This document shows, piece by piece, positions 22,904 to 33,613 of a stretch of 64,000 nucleotides of DNA (position 1 is the first letter of the stretch; every line of letters starts with the position of its first letter). A program made the position numbers and the translations under genes. Origin of the DNA: Leucaena leucocephala. Taxonomy: Eukaryota > Streptophyta > Magnoliopsida > Fabales > Fabaceae. The notes under the pieces were generated by a model. It was not told where the DNA came from. It saw nothing but the letters and a program-made list of their open reading frames with translations, and searched no databases. The DNA lies in NCBI GenBank assembly GCA_037074615.1, contig CM073520.1, positions 35,707,527 through 35,771,526 on the forward strand, given 5' to 3'.

Positions 22904-23810
22904 GGGTGTATTTGAGAAATTCTTAAACTATAATTTTAAAAGTGCTTTTGACCTATATCTTAATTTAGAAAAAATTTAAAATAAATATATATATATTTGT
23001 CCAAAAGAATTTATAGATCAAATCATAATTTAAAATTATAGTTTCAGATAATTTAGTACGAATAACTTTTAGAACAATAAAAGAGTTTATGAACTACTCA
23101 ATTAATATTTTACCTTTATTTTTTCTTATACACTCTCCTCTATATTTTTCACCCTCTCATCTCTCATATTTTTAATAAAATCATACATTTATGATAATTT
23201 TCTAATTATAAAAATCCTTTTGATAATAACTATCCAAACACTCATTTATCTAAAACTACTTTTTTTTCATAGGGCTTATTTGGTTGGAGTGAAAACTATG
23301 GTTTTAAAAACCTTTTTGGGCAAAACTTAGGTTTGAATTTTTTTTAAAATAAACAGTTATATTTGTTCAAATGGGTTTTTGGACTAAACCATGGTTTAAA
23401 ATTAAGGTTTCAGATAAGCTGATTAGAGTAGCTTATGGAACAATAAAAGAGTTTATGAATTAACTAATTACTATATTATCCTTACTTTTTCTTACACCAT
23501 ATCTCCTATCTCCTCTTATATCTTATCTCTCTTCATTTAATACTCATAAATTTTTCGTAATTTACCAATAATAAAAGTACTTCTGAAAATAACTATCAAA
23601 GCACTCATTTATTCAAAACTACTTTTTTTCATGAGTTTTTCTCCAAAATTCCTTTTCTATGAGTTGCCCAAATTTTTTTTTTCATAAACCCGTTTTCAAA
23701 ATCTTATCTAAACACACACATAAACTTTTCTTTAAAAGCACTTTTTTAAAAACTACCAAAATATATTTTTTTTCTATAAATCTTTTTTTAAAAGTCATCT
23801 GAATATATTC
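22904..23810. mobile_element. MITE, 'GTTTGGAAA' family, host copy E interrupted by copy F
   Basis: Forward-orientation element starting gggtgtatttgag near 22904. Its left part ends at 23271 in tttttttcATA and its right part resumes at 23720 with ATAaacttttctttaaaag. Joined across the insertion, the sequence reads like the uninterrupted copy A (tttttttcataaactcttttccaaaag). This shows both the nesting and the 3-bp ATA duplication. Confidence 0.75.
23272..23719. mobile_element. MITE, 'GTTTGGAAA' family, copy F nested in copy E
   Basis: 448 bp, starting GGGCTTATTTGGTTGG and ending TAAACACACAC. It is flanked by ATA at 23269-23271 and 23720-23722. Full family order is present internally. It is non-coding and presumably mobilised by a transposase elsewhere; a 3-bp duplication is most like the PIF/Harbinger (Tourist) group, though that group normally uses TTA/TAA. 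Confidence 0.8.
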
Positions 23811-24679
23811 AAAGAGTGTAACATGTAATTGTGCTAGAGCTTTAATTGGGGTGGTTGAATAATGAGTTTTTAAGTTTGAATATTAGTACTAAAAAGTTGA
23901 ATCATGAGTATTAAACATCTTTTAAAAATTAAGTTAAAATTAAAAGATGTTTAAGATAAAATATTAAACTTTTAATGGAAGAAAATGTTTAGATTGTTTT
24001 AGCAATTCGTCACACCCTAATTATTTTGTTCAATAATCAATACTCTAACAAAATTCGGTGAAAATCTATATATAATATAAAATTTTTAAAAAATTGCATT
24101 GTTTATAGAATATCTATAAACATCATATTAGTTCTCCTATTATATGCAATATATTGGATTGGATTCACACGAATTAATTAAATGAACATTAATAATCAAT
24201 AATCAACCAGGCACACATACATAAGGAAATAAAACAAATGAACTGGCCGTGCAGCGGCCATGTGCGGCTAAGCGCATTTTCGCTCCAACCCAATAATGGA
24301 TGGATTGGCCACATGAAATTTCAGTCCTTTTATTGAGGAAATTACAAGTTTATCCTTTTTGAAGATTTTTTTTAATTATTTATTTGCCTTCCTAATTATT
24401 TTTTTTAAAAGAGCAATGCGGCTAATCCATGCTCGTGTCACTGTTTAAGACAGACTCATAATATCAGTTAGTCAGGTAAAGGTTTCCTTATATAAGAGTT
24501 TATTAAAAGATTCATGAAAAAAAGAATTTTTAGATAATTTAAAAAAAAATTAAAAAAAAGTTTATAAAAAAAATAATTTTAAATAAATAAATGTTTGGAT
24601 AGTTATTTCTAGAAATACTTTTATTATTGATAAATTATGAAAAATGATATAAGTATTAAATGATGAGAGATAAGATATA

Positions 24680-25196
24680 GGGCCTGTTTGGAAACTACTC
24701 TAAACGTGGTTTCCAACAGCTTTTGGACTCAAACATCAATTTAGGGAAATTTTAAAACAAACAGTTATATTTATTTAAACGGGTTTTTGGATTAAATTAT
24801 AGTTTAAAACCAATGTTTCAGATAAACTGGTTAGAGCAGTTTATGGAACAATAAAAGAGCTTATGAACTAACTAATTACTATATTACCTATACTTTTTTT
24901 TATACAATCTCTCCTACTTTTAGTTACACTCTCTCTTCTCTCTCATACTTTCTCTCTCTTTTCTTTCTTACACTCTCTCTCCTCTCATCTCTTATCTCTC
25001 CTCATTTAATACTCATACCCTTTTTTATCATTTACCAATTATAAAATCCCTTCTACAAATAACTATCCAAACATTTATTTATTCAAAATCACTTTTTTTT
25101 TCCTATAAGTTCTTCTAGAAAAACCTTTTTCCATAAGCTATCTATAAGCCCATTTTTTTCATAGGCCCTTTTGAATTTTGTTTTCCAAACACGCAC
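24680..25196. mobile_element. MITE, 'GTTTGGAAA' family, copy H nested in copy G
   Basis: 517 bp and the best-preserved copy. It starts GGGCCTGTTTGGAAAC and ends TTTTCCAAACACGCAC. The termini are imperfect inverted repeats sharing TGTTTGGAAA. Flanking ATA is at 24677-24679 and 25197-25199. Non-coding. Confidence 0.85.
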
Positions 25197-25470
25197 ATAA
25201 GAGGAGAGAGAATAGAGGAGAGAGGATATAAGAAAAGAAAGGAGAGTGGGTGTAAGAAAAAGTAAGAGAGAGAAGAGAGGGTATAAGAAAAAGTAAGAGA
25301 GAGGAAAGAGGGTATTAACAAAAGTAGAGGTAATATAGTAATTAGTTAGTTCATAACCTCTTTTACTGTTTTATGGGTTACTATAATCAGTTTATTTAAA
25401 ATTTTAATTTTAAATTATAATTTAATCTAAAAATCTATTTAAATAAATATAACTATTTATTTTAAAATAT

Positions 25471-25551
25471 TTTAAAATTTAAATTTTACTCAAACTTAAA
25501 TTTAAAATTTAAATTTTACTCAAACTTAAATTTAAAATTTAAATTTAAGAT
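25471..25551. repeat. 30-bp tandem repeat, about 2.7 copies
   Basis: The unit tttaaaatttaaattttactcaaacttaaa repeats head to tail with a 30-bp period, at the outer end of MITE copy G. Confidence 0.85.
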
Positions 25552-25560
25552 GTTCAAAAA

Positions 25561-27124
25561 ATCCAAAAAAAAAAAACTTCATGATGGTTGTATAAAAAAA
25601 AAATTCATGATGGCAAGTATTTTCATTTTTCTTTTGGGCCACCTGCTTGATGGGTATTTAGAACCTTGCAATCTACGCATGATATGATTACGGCTTATCA
25701 TGAGCAGAAATTTTGTAAAAGGCAATTATAGAAGTTAACTATACATAACCTTTATAGTTAAATTTTGGTTAAATATACTATTATCGTTTATCAACCACTT
25801 GAAGAATAATTTTACGTGTTACCATTCTAATAATAATAATAATATTTTTTAATAACATCTAGATGTTGCCCTTTCTCTTTGTAAATTAGTTAATTTTTTT
25901 ATTAAAAATTTCAATATCATATCATATTTTTTGTGGGCACTTATTTATATCTTATTCAAAACATGCAATAACGAATTTAAGTTTTTTAGACAATTTGTTA
26001 AGCCCACGTCTTTTTCTATTTCAATCTTCATTTAAAAAAAATAATTAACATGACAATATTAATATCGCAACATGACTTGTAAAATTTTAATTTGTTGAAT
26101 TTTGTAAAGTAATTGTCCAAAATACAATAAAGGGAGATGTTACTCTCTTCATTATTTTTCATATAACAATTTTATTTATTTTACATAAATTAAAAAAAAT
26201 ATTTGATTGATATATTTAAAATTACTTACTTTTTATAAATACTTTTTTCTTCCTATGAATTAATCAGATATTTTCAAGGACAATTTTGGAAAGAGCATAG
26301 TATTAATTTATTACTGTATAGTAGTATTTAGATATGATAGAACAGCTAATAGAAGTAGCAAGAGAATAATGGGAAATACTCTGAAATGGATTATTTTGAC
26401 GTTGAGTAGCGTGCTGCTGAATGCTGGTCAAAATACGAGTGTGCTGACTAATTTAACCATGGTTATAAAACAAACAAATTAAACAGTTGTTAACCCTCTT
26501 AACTCCAGCGGTTCGCAACTAGATGTAGTATTGTCTAATCTATACGTCAGTGACTCTTGCAGGGGCAGTGAGAAAGGGTATCTAGAGAGAGAAAAGTGAA
26601 AAGAGCATTGTGATGGAGCACGAGACTAGGGGAAAGAGGAACCATATGTCTGGGCATTGTAGGGGAAGATAGGGGCAAAGCTTCAGCATTTGGTCTCTGT
26701 GAAACTTGGCAAGCCCTCCTTTTTTGTTGCTTCCCTTGTCGGCTTCTGTCCCGCCGTCCAACATCCTTCCTTCTCTAGTTTTCCGGCCAACTCGCTTGCC
26801 GGAGCTTAGACATCCATTCGTTGACTTCCCAATTAGTAATATTACAATACGATTCCCTTTCTATCTGTTCCCTTTTGTTCCTCCTCTCCGGTAAAGGATT
26901 CCCAAACTTTCTGATGCTCTTTTCCTTGTTAAATATTATCTTTTCTGCTTTACTGATCTGACCAAAAGCTGCACATTCCTGCTCAAATAGCTTTTAAAAA
27001 TCAGGTTTTCTTATGGTTTAGCTCTTTGGTCAATAATTTGTTGGGTATCTGATTAACCATCGAAGACATGTATCGTTGACCCTCTTGACAACTACAGCAA
27101 CAGATTTAATCGGAAGACAAAGCA
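25561..27124. other. ARF upstream region and presumed 5' leader
   Basis: AT-rich to about 26480. From 26560 the sequence is less AT-rich and CT/GA-rich, as expected for an ARF leader. A possible 5' untranslated intron has a donor near 26890 (ccggtaaag) and an acceptor among several AGs before 27030. A mini upstream ORF, ATG TAT CGT TGA, lies at 27068-27079, 45 bp before the main ATG. Open frames at 26582-26894 are probably shadows in leader sequence. Confidence 0.4.
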
Positions 27125-30100
27125 ATGAAGATGCAGCCAGACGGTACCGGAGCTGTGGCTGCCTCAGCCACTGCTCCACCAAACCCTTGCGAAGGTGAGA
27201 ACTTTCTCTATTTCTGCCTTCTTTTATTGTTTTTCTTCGTTCTAGAAATTTTGATGCAAAAGAAATATGGGTAAATACGAGTGGGTGTTGAACATCGGCC
27301 GCAGGAGCAGAGAAGAAGAGCATAAATCCAGAGCTTTGGCAAGCTTGTGCGGGGCCGCTGGTGAACCTGCCGCCAGCTGGTACTCACGTGGTGTACTTCC
27401 CTCAAGGTCACAGTGAACAGGTCAGTTTGATTTTGTTCTATTGATCTAATCAGGTTCCGTAATTTGTTCCCTCGTGGCCCTATTTCTTAAATTCTTTCTG
27501 CCTTTGACGTTTTACTTGTGCAATTCATGAATTATTACTATGCCCGATGTTTTTGCGCCTATAATTTATGTATATGCTCACACTTGTTGTGTTGACATTC
27601 ATATCATACTGCTAATATCCGTACTCATTTGAGACATGCTTCTATTATTTACTTTGTTCTAACCAAAACAGTTGATCATGATCCAATATTCAAAGAGAGA
27701 GCGAGAGAATTTTAATTCATAAATTCTCTTTTGGTTTGAGGTGGGTCTAAAATCCTAGCGTTCAGTTTGTACCGCCGCAAAATTGCTATAAGTTGCAAGA
27801 AACAGTGCGATATATATATATATATATATATTAATATATCATAATTTTAGCGTGCTTACCTTTTTTGGGTGTGCATGCCACTGGAAATGAGTCATTTCTT
27901 CTTGTTTCAGGTTGCAGCATCTGTAAAGAAGGATGTGGATGGTCAGATCCCCAATTATCCAAATCTCCCTTCTAAGTTACTCTGTCTCCTTCACAATGTC
28001 ACCTTGCTTGTATGGGGATGTTTCTGGCCGTTATAATGTACACCAACAAATATTCTGACTTTCTGTTTTAGTTTTTAAATAATTAACGGTTGTCTTCACA
28101 GGCTGACCCAGAAACTGACGGAGTATATGCTCAGATGACACTTCAACCAGTGCCTTCTGTAAGCTCGCTTCATAATGACCACATTTTATTCTCTTAAGCC
28201 ACTTTGATATGCCAAATATAATGCAAAGCCTGAAAAGTACTTTAATTTATATAAAATAAGTAGAATCCTTCTTATTTTAAAGTCTCCAAACCCACTGACC
28301 TCTCTTACTGTTCATGCAGTTTGACAAGGATGCATTGTTAAGATCTGATCTTGCTCTCAAGTCAAGTAAACCCCAGCCTGAGTTCTTCTGTAAACAATTG
28401 ACGGCGAGTGATACAAGTACACATGGAGGCTTTTCTGTCCCACGCCGTGCAGCAGAGAAGATTTTCCCTGCTCTTGTAGGCTTTAATATTTTTCCTCAAG
28501 CGTTGGACCAAAATTTCATAGTTTGATATAGTTCTTGTTTCTTTTTAGGATTACGCTATGCAACCACCTGCTCAAGAACTTGTGGCAAGAGATTTGCATG
28601 ACAATGTCTGGACGTTTCGCCATATATACCGTGGTATGATTTTAGTACAGCCATTTCAAATTTTAAGCATAAAACATTGTACTATCAAAGATTTTTCTGT
28701 AACTAGGACAACCGAAGCGTCACTTACTTACAACTGGATGGAGTCTATTTGTCAGTGGAAAGAGGCTATTTGCTGGAGACTCTGTTTTGTTTATAAGGTA
28801 AGACTAAGGGTAATAATTTGGTCCTTTTTGGTCATTACATGTTGGAGTATTTGTTTGAAATATTCTCTTGAAATATTTGATTAGTCATACATCAAAACCT
28901 TTTTATCATTTCTTTCTTTGCAGAGATGAAAAGCAGCAGCTTCTTCTGGGTATCAGGCGAGCTAACAGACAACCCGCCAATATATCATCTTCGGTGCTAT
29001 CAAGTGATAGTATGCATATTGGAATTCTGGCAGCAGCAGCTCATGCTGCTGCAAACCACAGCCCCTTCACTGTGTTTTATAACCCTAGGTTGTCATCTTT
29101 TTCATTTCGTTTATCTTAAAAACTACGAAGTCTAATATATATGTATATCTTTGGTTTGTTCAGTGTTCACGTACTCAATCAGATTGCAAAATACATTAAA
29201 TAGCTACTTCTTCAAATGAACTGTTGTTCTATGTTCTAAAATTTTGAGTGTATCTTCTTTGGTGTGTAGGGCTAGCCCCTCAGAATTTGTTATTCCCTTA
29301 GCAAAGTACTACAAGGCGGTGTATAGCCATCAAATATCACCTGGCATGCGGTTCCGAATGATGTTTGAAACTGAAGACTCAGGAACAAGAAGGTGACTTA
29401 CTTTTGAGTCTTCATATCAAGATGTGAAATGTATAGATTGTTAAATAGTGAATGCTAAGTGGCAAATAATGCTAGGGATGACATGGATAACTGCATGATA
29501 TGATTTGGAAATTTGGAAAATGTAGTTACTTAAGCTTGCAAGTTTACTTTTACCTAATTTTATTTTTTAAATATCTTTTCCATTATGATTAGAATTGAAA
29601 TTTTAGATTCCTGGTGTACATATTTGGCCAGGAGTAAATAGTACACCTGAAAATACTTTTATGACAAATATTGCATTCAATTGTATTTCAGGTATATGGG
29701 TACAATTACTGGGATCTGTGATCTGGATCCTGTAAGATGGAAAAACTCGCAATGGCGCAATTTGCAGGTATTATTTATGGTATTTTTTGCTATTGAGAGA
29801 AACTTTACCATCAATTGGTAAATGATCCTGATTACTCTATTTTTTATGTTTCGCATAATCTTACATCTCTATTGTCAGGTCGGTTGGGATGAATCAACTG
29901 CTGGAGAAAGGCGAAGCAGGGTTTCAATCTGGGAAATTGAACCAGTGACAGCTCCATTTTTCATCTGTCCTCCTCCATTCTTCAGGTCTAAGCGACCAAG
30001 ACAACCTGGAACGCCTGGTAAATAATGAATAATGCTACAATATTTATCTTAGATCAAAATAAATTGGGGCAGATTTTTCCTCCAAAAATCCTTTATATAT

Positions 30101-33100
30101 ATATAGATATTTATATTTTATTCTTGGGCCTCAAGTTTCCTGACAAACTGTTCTGAAGGCAAAATTTCTGAATCGAGTTAAACATGCCTTCGGTATAGGG
30201 CCCGTTTGAATGAGATTTTGGAAACAGGCTTATGAAGAAAAATGGCCTTTAGGCAGTTTTTAGAAAAGGACTTTTGGAGAAGTTTATAAAAAAAAAGTGT
30301 TTTTGAATAAATGAGTATTTGGATAGTTATTTTTAAAAGTACTTTTATTATTGGTAAATTATGAAAAAGGGTATGAGTATTAAATGAGGAGAGATAAGAT
30401 ATAAGATATAAGAGGAGAGAGGAGAGAGGGTGTAAGAAAATAAAGGAGAGTGTGTAAGAAAAAGTAAGAGAGAGGAGAGAGGGTGTAAGAAAAAGTAGGA
30501 GAGAGGGTGTAAGAAAAAATAGGGGTAATATAGTAATTGATTAGTTCACAAGTTCATTTACTGTTCTATAAGCTATTCTAACCAGCTTATCTGAAATCTT
30601 GGTTTTAAACTATGGTTTAGTCCAAAAGCCCGTTTGAACAAATATAGCTGTTTGTTTTAAAATTTCTCAAAACTTAGGTTTAAAACCTTTGTGTTTCCAA
30701 ACACACATAATGATTAGAAATTTATAGTTTTTATTGATGATCTGTGCAGATGAAGATCCTTCTGATTTTGATAACCTTTTTAAGCGGACGATGCCTTGGC
30801 TTGGTGATGATATATGCATGAAGGATCCTCAAGCACTCCCTGGCCTAAGCCTAGTTCAATGGATGAACATGCAGCAAAATCCTGCTCTGTCTAGCTCATT
30901 GCAGCCAAATTACATGCAATCCTTGTCGGGATCTGTTCTGCAAAACCTTCCTGGTGCAGACATTGCTCGTCAGCTGGGATTTTGTGCTCCCCAGGTTTCT
31001 CAGTCAAGCAATGTAGCTTTCAATACTCAGAGGTTACTTCAGGCCCCACAACAAGTTGATCATCTTCAGAAGATACTATCTGCGTCTAGCCCATTAGGAG
31101 CGGTCATGCAGCCACCACAACAATTGGGTGATATCACTCAGCAGCCTAGACAGAATATAGGCAATCAAGCTCTACCGCAGGGTCAAGTTCAGAGCCAACT
31201 TCTGCATGCTCAAAATATTGTTCAGCCTAACGATATTCTTCAGCAGCAACCAGCTATCCAAAACCATCAACTGCATAGAAACCTCTCTCAGAACCTGTCA
31301 CAGCCGCAGCAGCAACAGTCAGTTATGGGTCAGAATCAACAGCAGAATCTTGTTCAGCCCTCAATGCCTGATCATGTCAATCAACAGTTGCAGATGTCTG
31401 ACAACCAGATTCAGCTTCAATTATTACAGAAGCTTCAACAGCAACAGCAAACCCTCTTGGCACAGCAGTCAGTATTGCAGCAGTCTACCCAACTTAATCA
31501 AATCCAAGACCAGCAGAGGCAGCTTCCAACTCAGGACTTGTCGAGGGCCCTAACTTCTAGTCAAGTGCTAGAAATTCCTCCGATACTTCAAAACTCACTT
31601 CCTGATTCTAATTCTATTCCACATCAGATGACAAAGAATAATGGCCAGACCAATAATGTTCAGTTCTCTCATCCAACCCAGCAGGCAAAGATTCAACAAC
31701 AGCAACCTGGCACACTGTCTGATATGTCTGGGCATATGGGACTTCCCCCTGCTCCTACTTCCAACAAACTGTCTGCGGCTGGCAGTAGCATATTAACTGG
31801 TGCAGCTGGAGCAGGGCAGTCTGTAATTACTGACGACATTCCATCTTGTTCCACTTCACCTTCCACTAATAACTGTGCCAATACTCTTCCATATATGAAT
31901 TCCCGGATCCATAGGAACAACGTGATAGGGGATGATATGGCTCAATCTGCAGCCACGATCTTAAGTCCTAGTGCCTTCGAGACCATGTCATCAAATGCAA
32001 GCTTGGTGAAAGATTTTCAGCCGAAGTCTGAAGTTAAGCCTTCTTTAAATATATCCAAAAGTCAAAATCAAGGGAATTTTTCCGCTCATATATACTTAAA
32101 TGGTGGAGCTGTGCAGACAGATTATTTGGATACATCATCTTCTACAACTTCAGTTAGCCTTTCTCGGAATGACACTTATATGCATCAGAATAACAACCCA
32201 TTATCTTACAATCCACAGTCAATGTTGTTTAGAGACAATAATCAAGATGGGGAAATTCAGCTGGATGCTAGGAGCAATGTTCCATTTGGCAATGATATTG
32301 ATGGTCAATTGGTAGTGCCGCTAAATCCAGATTCTCTTTTGACCAAAGGCACAATAGGGCTGGGAAAGGATTTGTCAAATAACTTTTCTTCAGGAGGCAT
32401 GCTTGGTAACTATGAGGATAACAGAGATGCTCAGCGGGAACTCTCTTCATCAATTGTTTCACAGACATTTGGAGTCCCTGATATGACCTTTAATTCAATT
32501 GATCCCACCATGAATGATAGTACTTTCTTAAGTAGGGGTTCATGGGCCCCACCTCCTCCTCCACCACCACAGTTTCAGCGAATGAGAACGTATACCAAGG
32601 TTTCATTTATCATCATCATCATCATTATCATTCTCAGTTAATTATGCCCCAGATGGTGGATGAGTTCTCTTTCATTTGTTTTGAAATACTGTTCTGAGTT
32701 ATTCCTTGTACATGTAGGTATACAAACGTGGTGCTGTTGGTAGATCTATAGACATAACCCGGTATTCAGGTTATGGGGAGCTTAAACAGGATTTGGCTCA
32801 CAGATTTGGCATAGAGGGACGGTTGGAGGACCGGCAAAGGATAGGCTGGAAACTTGTTTATGTGGATCATGAAAATGATGTTTTGCTAGTGGGGGATGAC
32901 CCTTGGGAGTAAGTTCTACCATTCCTCTTCTACTTGGATTTGTCTGCATGCAATTGTGCATGTTGCTTATTCTTCATCAATAGATAGTCTTCCAACATTT
33001 AATAATTGTTTTGTTCTTTGCATATATAGGAAAAGGTGGCCATGTTCTCTTGATTCGTCTTGTTTCTTAAATAAGACCTGCATTAGAGGTAGATAAAGCC

Positions 33101-33613
33101 TTGTTTAGGGGGTCAAGTTGAAATATAATCATGAATACATAATTGAAAAAAGTGAAGACATCTTTAGCAGTTGTGCATTTAGAGCATGGTTGGTATTGGA
33201 CTGGTGATCCCAATCTTGCATGGGCACATGAATTCTTAATATCTGGATGGACGGGAATATTCATTTCCTTGTGGAATAATGGAGCTAGCTATTCTTGAAA
33301 GCTGGTAATAACTAATGATTGTGTTATATCCCTATTCCCTATACGTCTTTGTTAGAGTTTTGATTCCATTCTGTCAATAACTGGTAATCCTGAATATGGA
33401 AGAGTGCAGTATGATGCAATTCCATGACTGGGTGAAGCAAACGTATTTTAACATATTTACTATTTTGGTTATTCCAGGGAGTTTGTGAACTGTGTCCGCT
33501 GCATTAAAATACTTTCCCCTCAAGAGGTGCAACAGATGAGTTTGGATGGAGATTTTGGCAACGATGGCCTTCCAAATCAAGCCTGTAGCAGTTCTGATGG
33601 TGGAAAGACCTAA
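27125..33613 (+). CDS. ARF19: Auxin response factor, class A activator (ARF7/ARF19-like)
   Basis: Transcription factor that binds auxin response elements and is repressed by Aux/IAA proteins. Exons: 27125-27194, 27305-27420, 27911-28009, 28102-28158, 28320-28475, 28549-28633, 28707-28797, 28924-29088, 29270-29392, 29692-29767, 29879-30017, 30750-32599, 32718-32908, 33478-33613. All introns are GT-AG; the product is 1117 residues, in the usual range for ARF7/19. The N-terminal dimerisation region has ELWQACAGPLV. The B3 DNA-binding domain (about 137-240) contains LTASDTSTHGGFSVPRRAAEK. The ARF domain follows (about 260-350), with MRFRMMFETEDSGTRRYMGT. The long exon 12 encodes the Gln-rich activation region (about 490-660). 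The PB1 domain (about 1003-1095) keeps the Lys and the acidic DHENDVLLVGDDPWEEF motif. It is intact. The assignment to ARF7 or ARF19 rather than another class A member is by overall likeness. Confidence 0.95.
27810..27832. repeat. (TA)n microsatellite in ARF intron 2
   Basis: An uninterrupted run of about eleven TA units inside intron 2 of the ARF gene. Confidence 0.95.
30198..30706. mobile_element. MITE, 'GTTTGGAAA' family, copy I in ARF intron 11
   Basis: 509 bp in reverse family orientation, starting GGGCCCGTTTGAATG and ending GTGTTTCCAAACACAC. It is flanked by ATA at 30195-30197 and 30707-30709. It makes up about 70% of intron 11 (30018-30749) and ends 43 bp before exon 12. It leaves both splice sites intact. 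Confidence 0.85.
32604..32632 (+). repeat. (ATC)n microsatellite in ARF intron 12
   Basis: A short run of ATC/ATT triplets directly downstream of the exon 12 donor. Read through, it adds an artificial isoleucine run to the exon 12 frame. Confidence 0.85.

Larger units (their letters stand above)
24485..25560. mobile_element. MITE, 'GTTTGGAAA' family, host copy G (reverse) interrupted by copy H
   Basis: Reverse-orientation element. Its left part (24485-24679) ends gagagataagatATA and its right part (from 25197) resumes ATAagaggagagag. The continuous version gataagatataagaggagagag occurs in the uninterrupted reverse copy I near 30387-30420. The right part carries an expanded purine tract (25200-25315), then the family's terminal AT-rich region. 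Confidence 0.75.

Noticed and set aside
26582..26894. Small frames in the ARF leader region
   Set aside because: Low-complexity peptides in CT/GA-rich leader sequence; overlapping on both strands.
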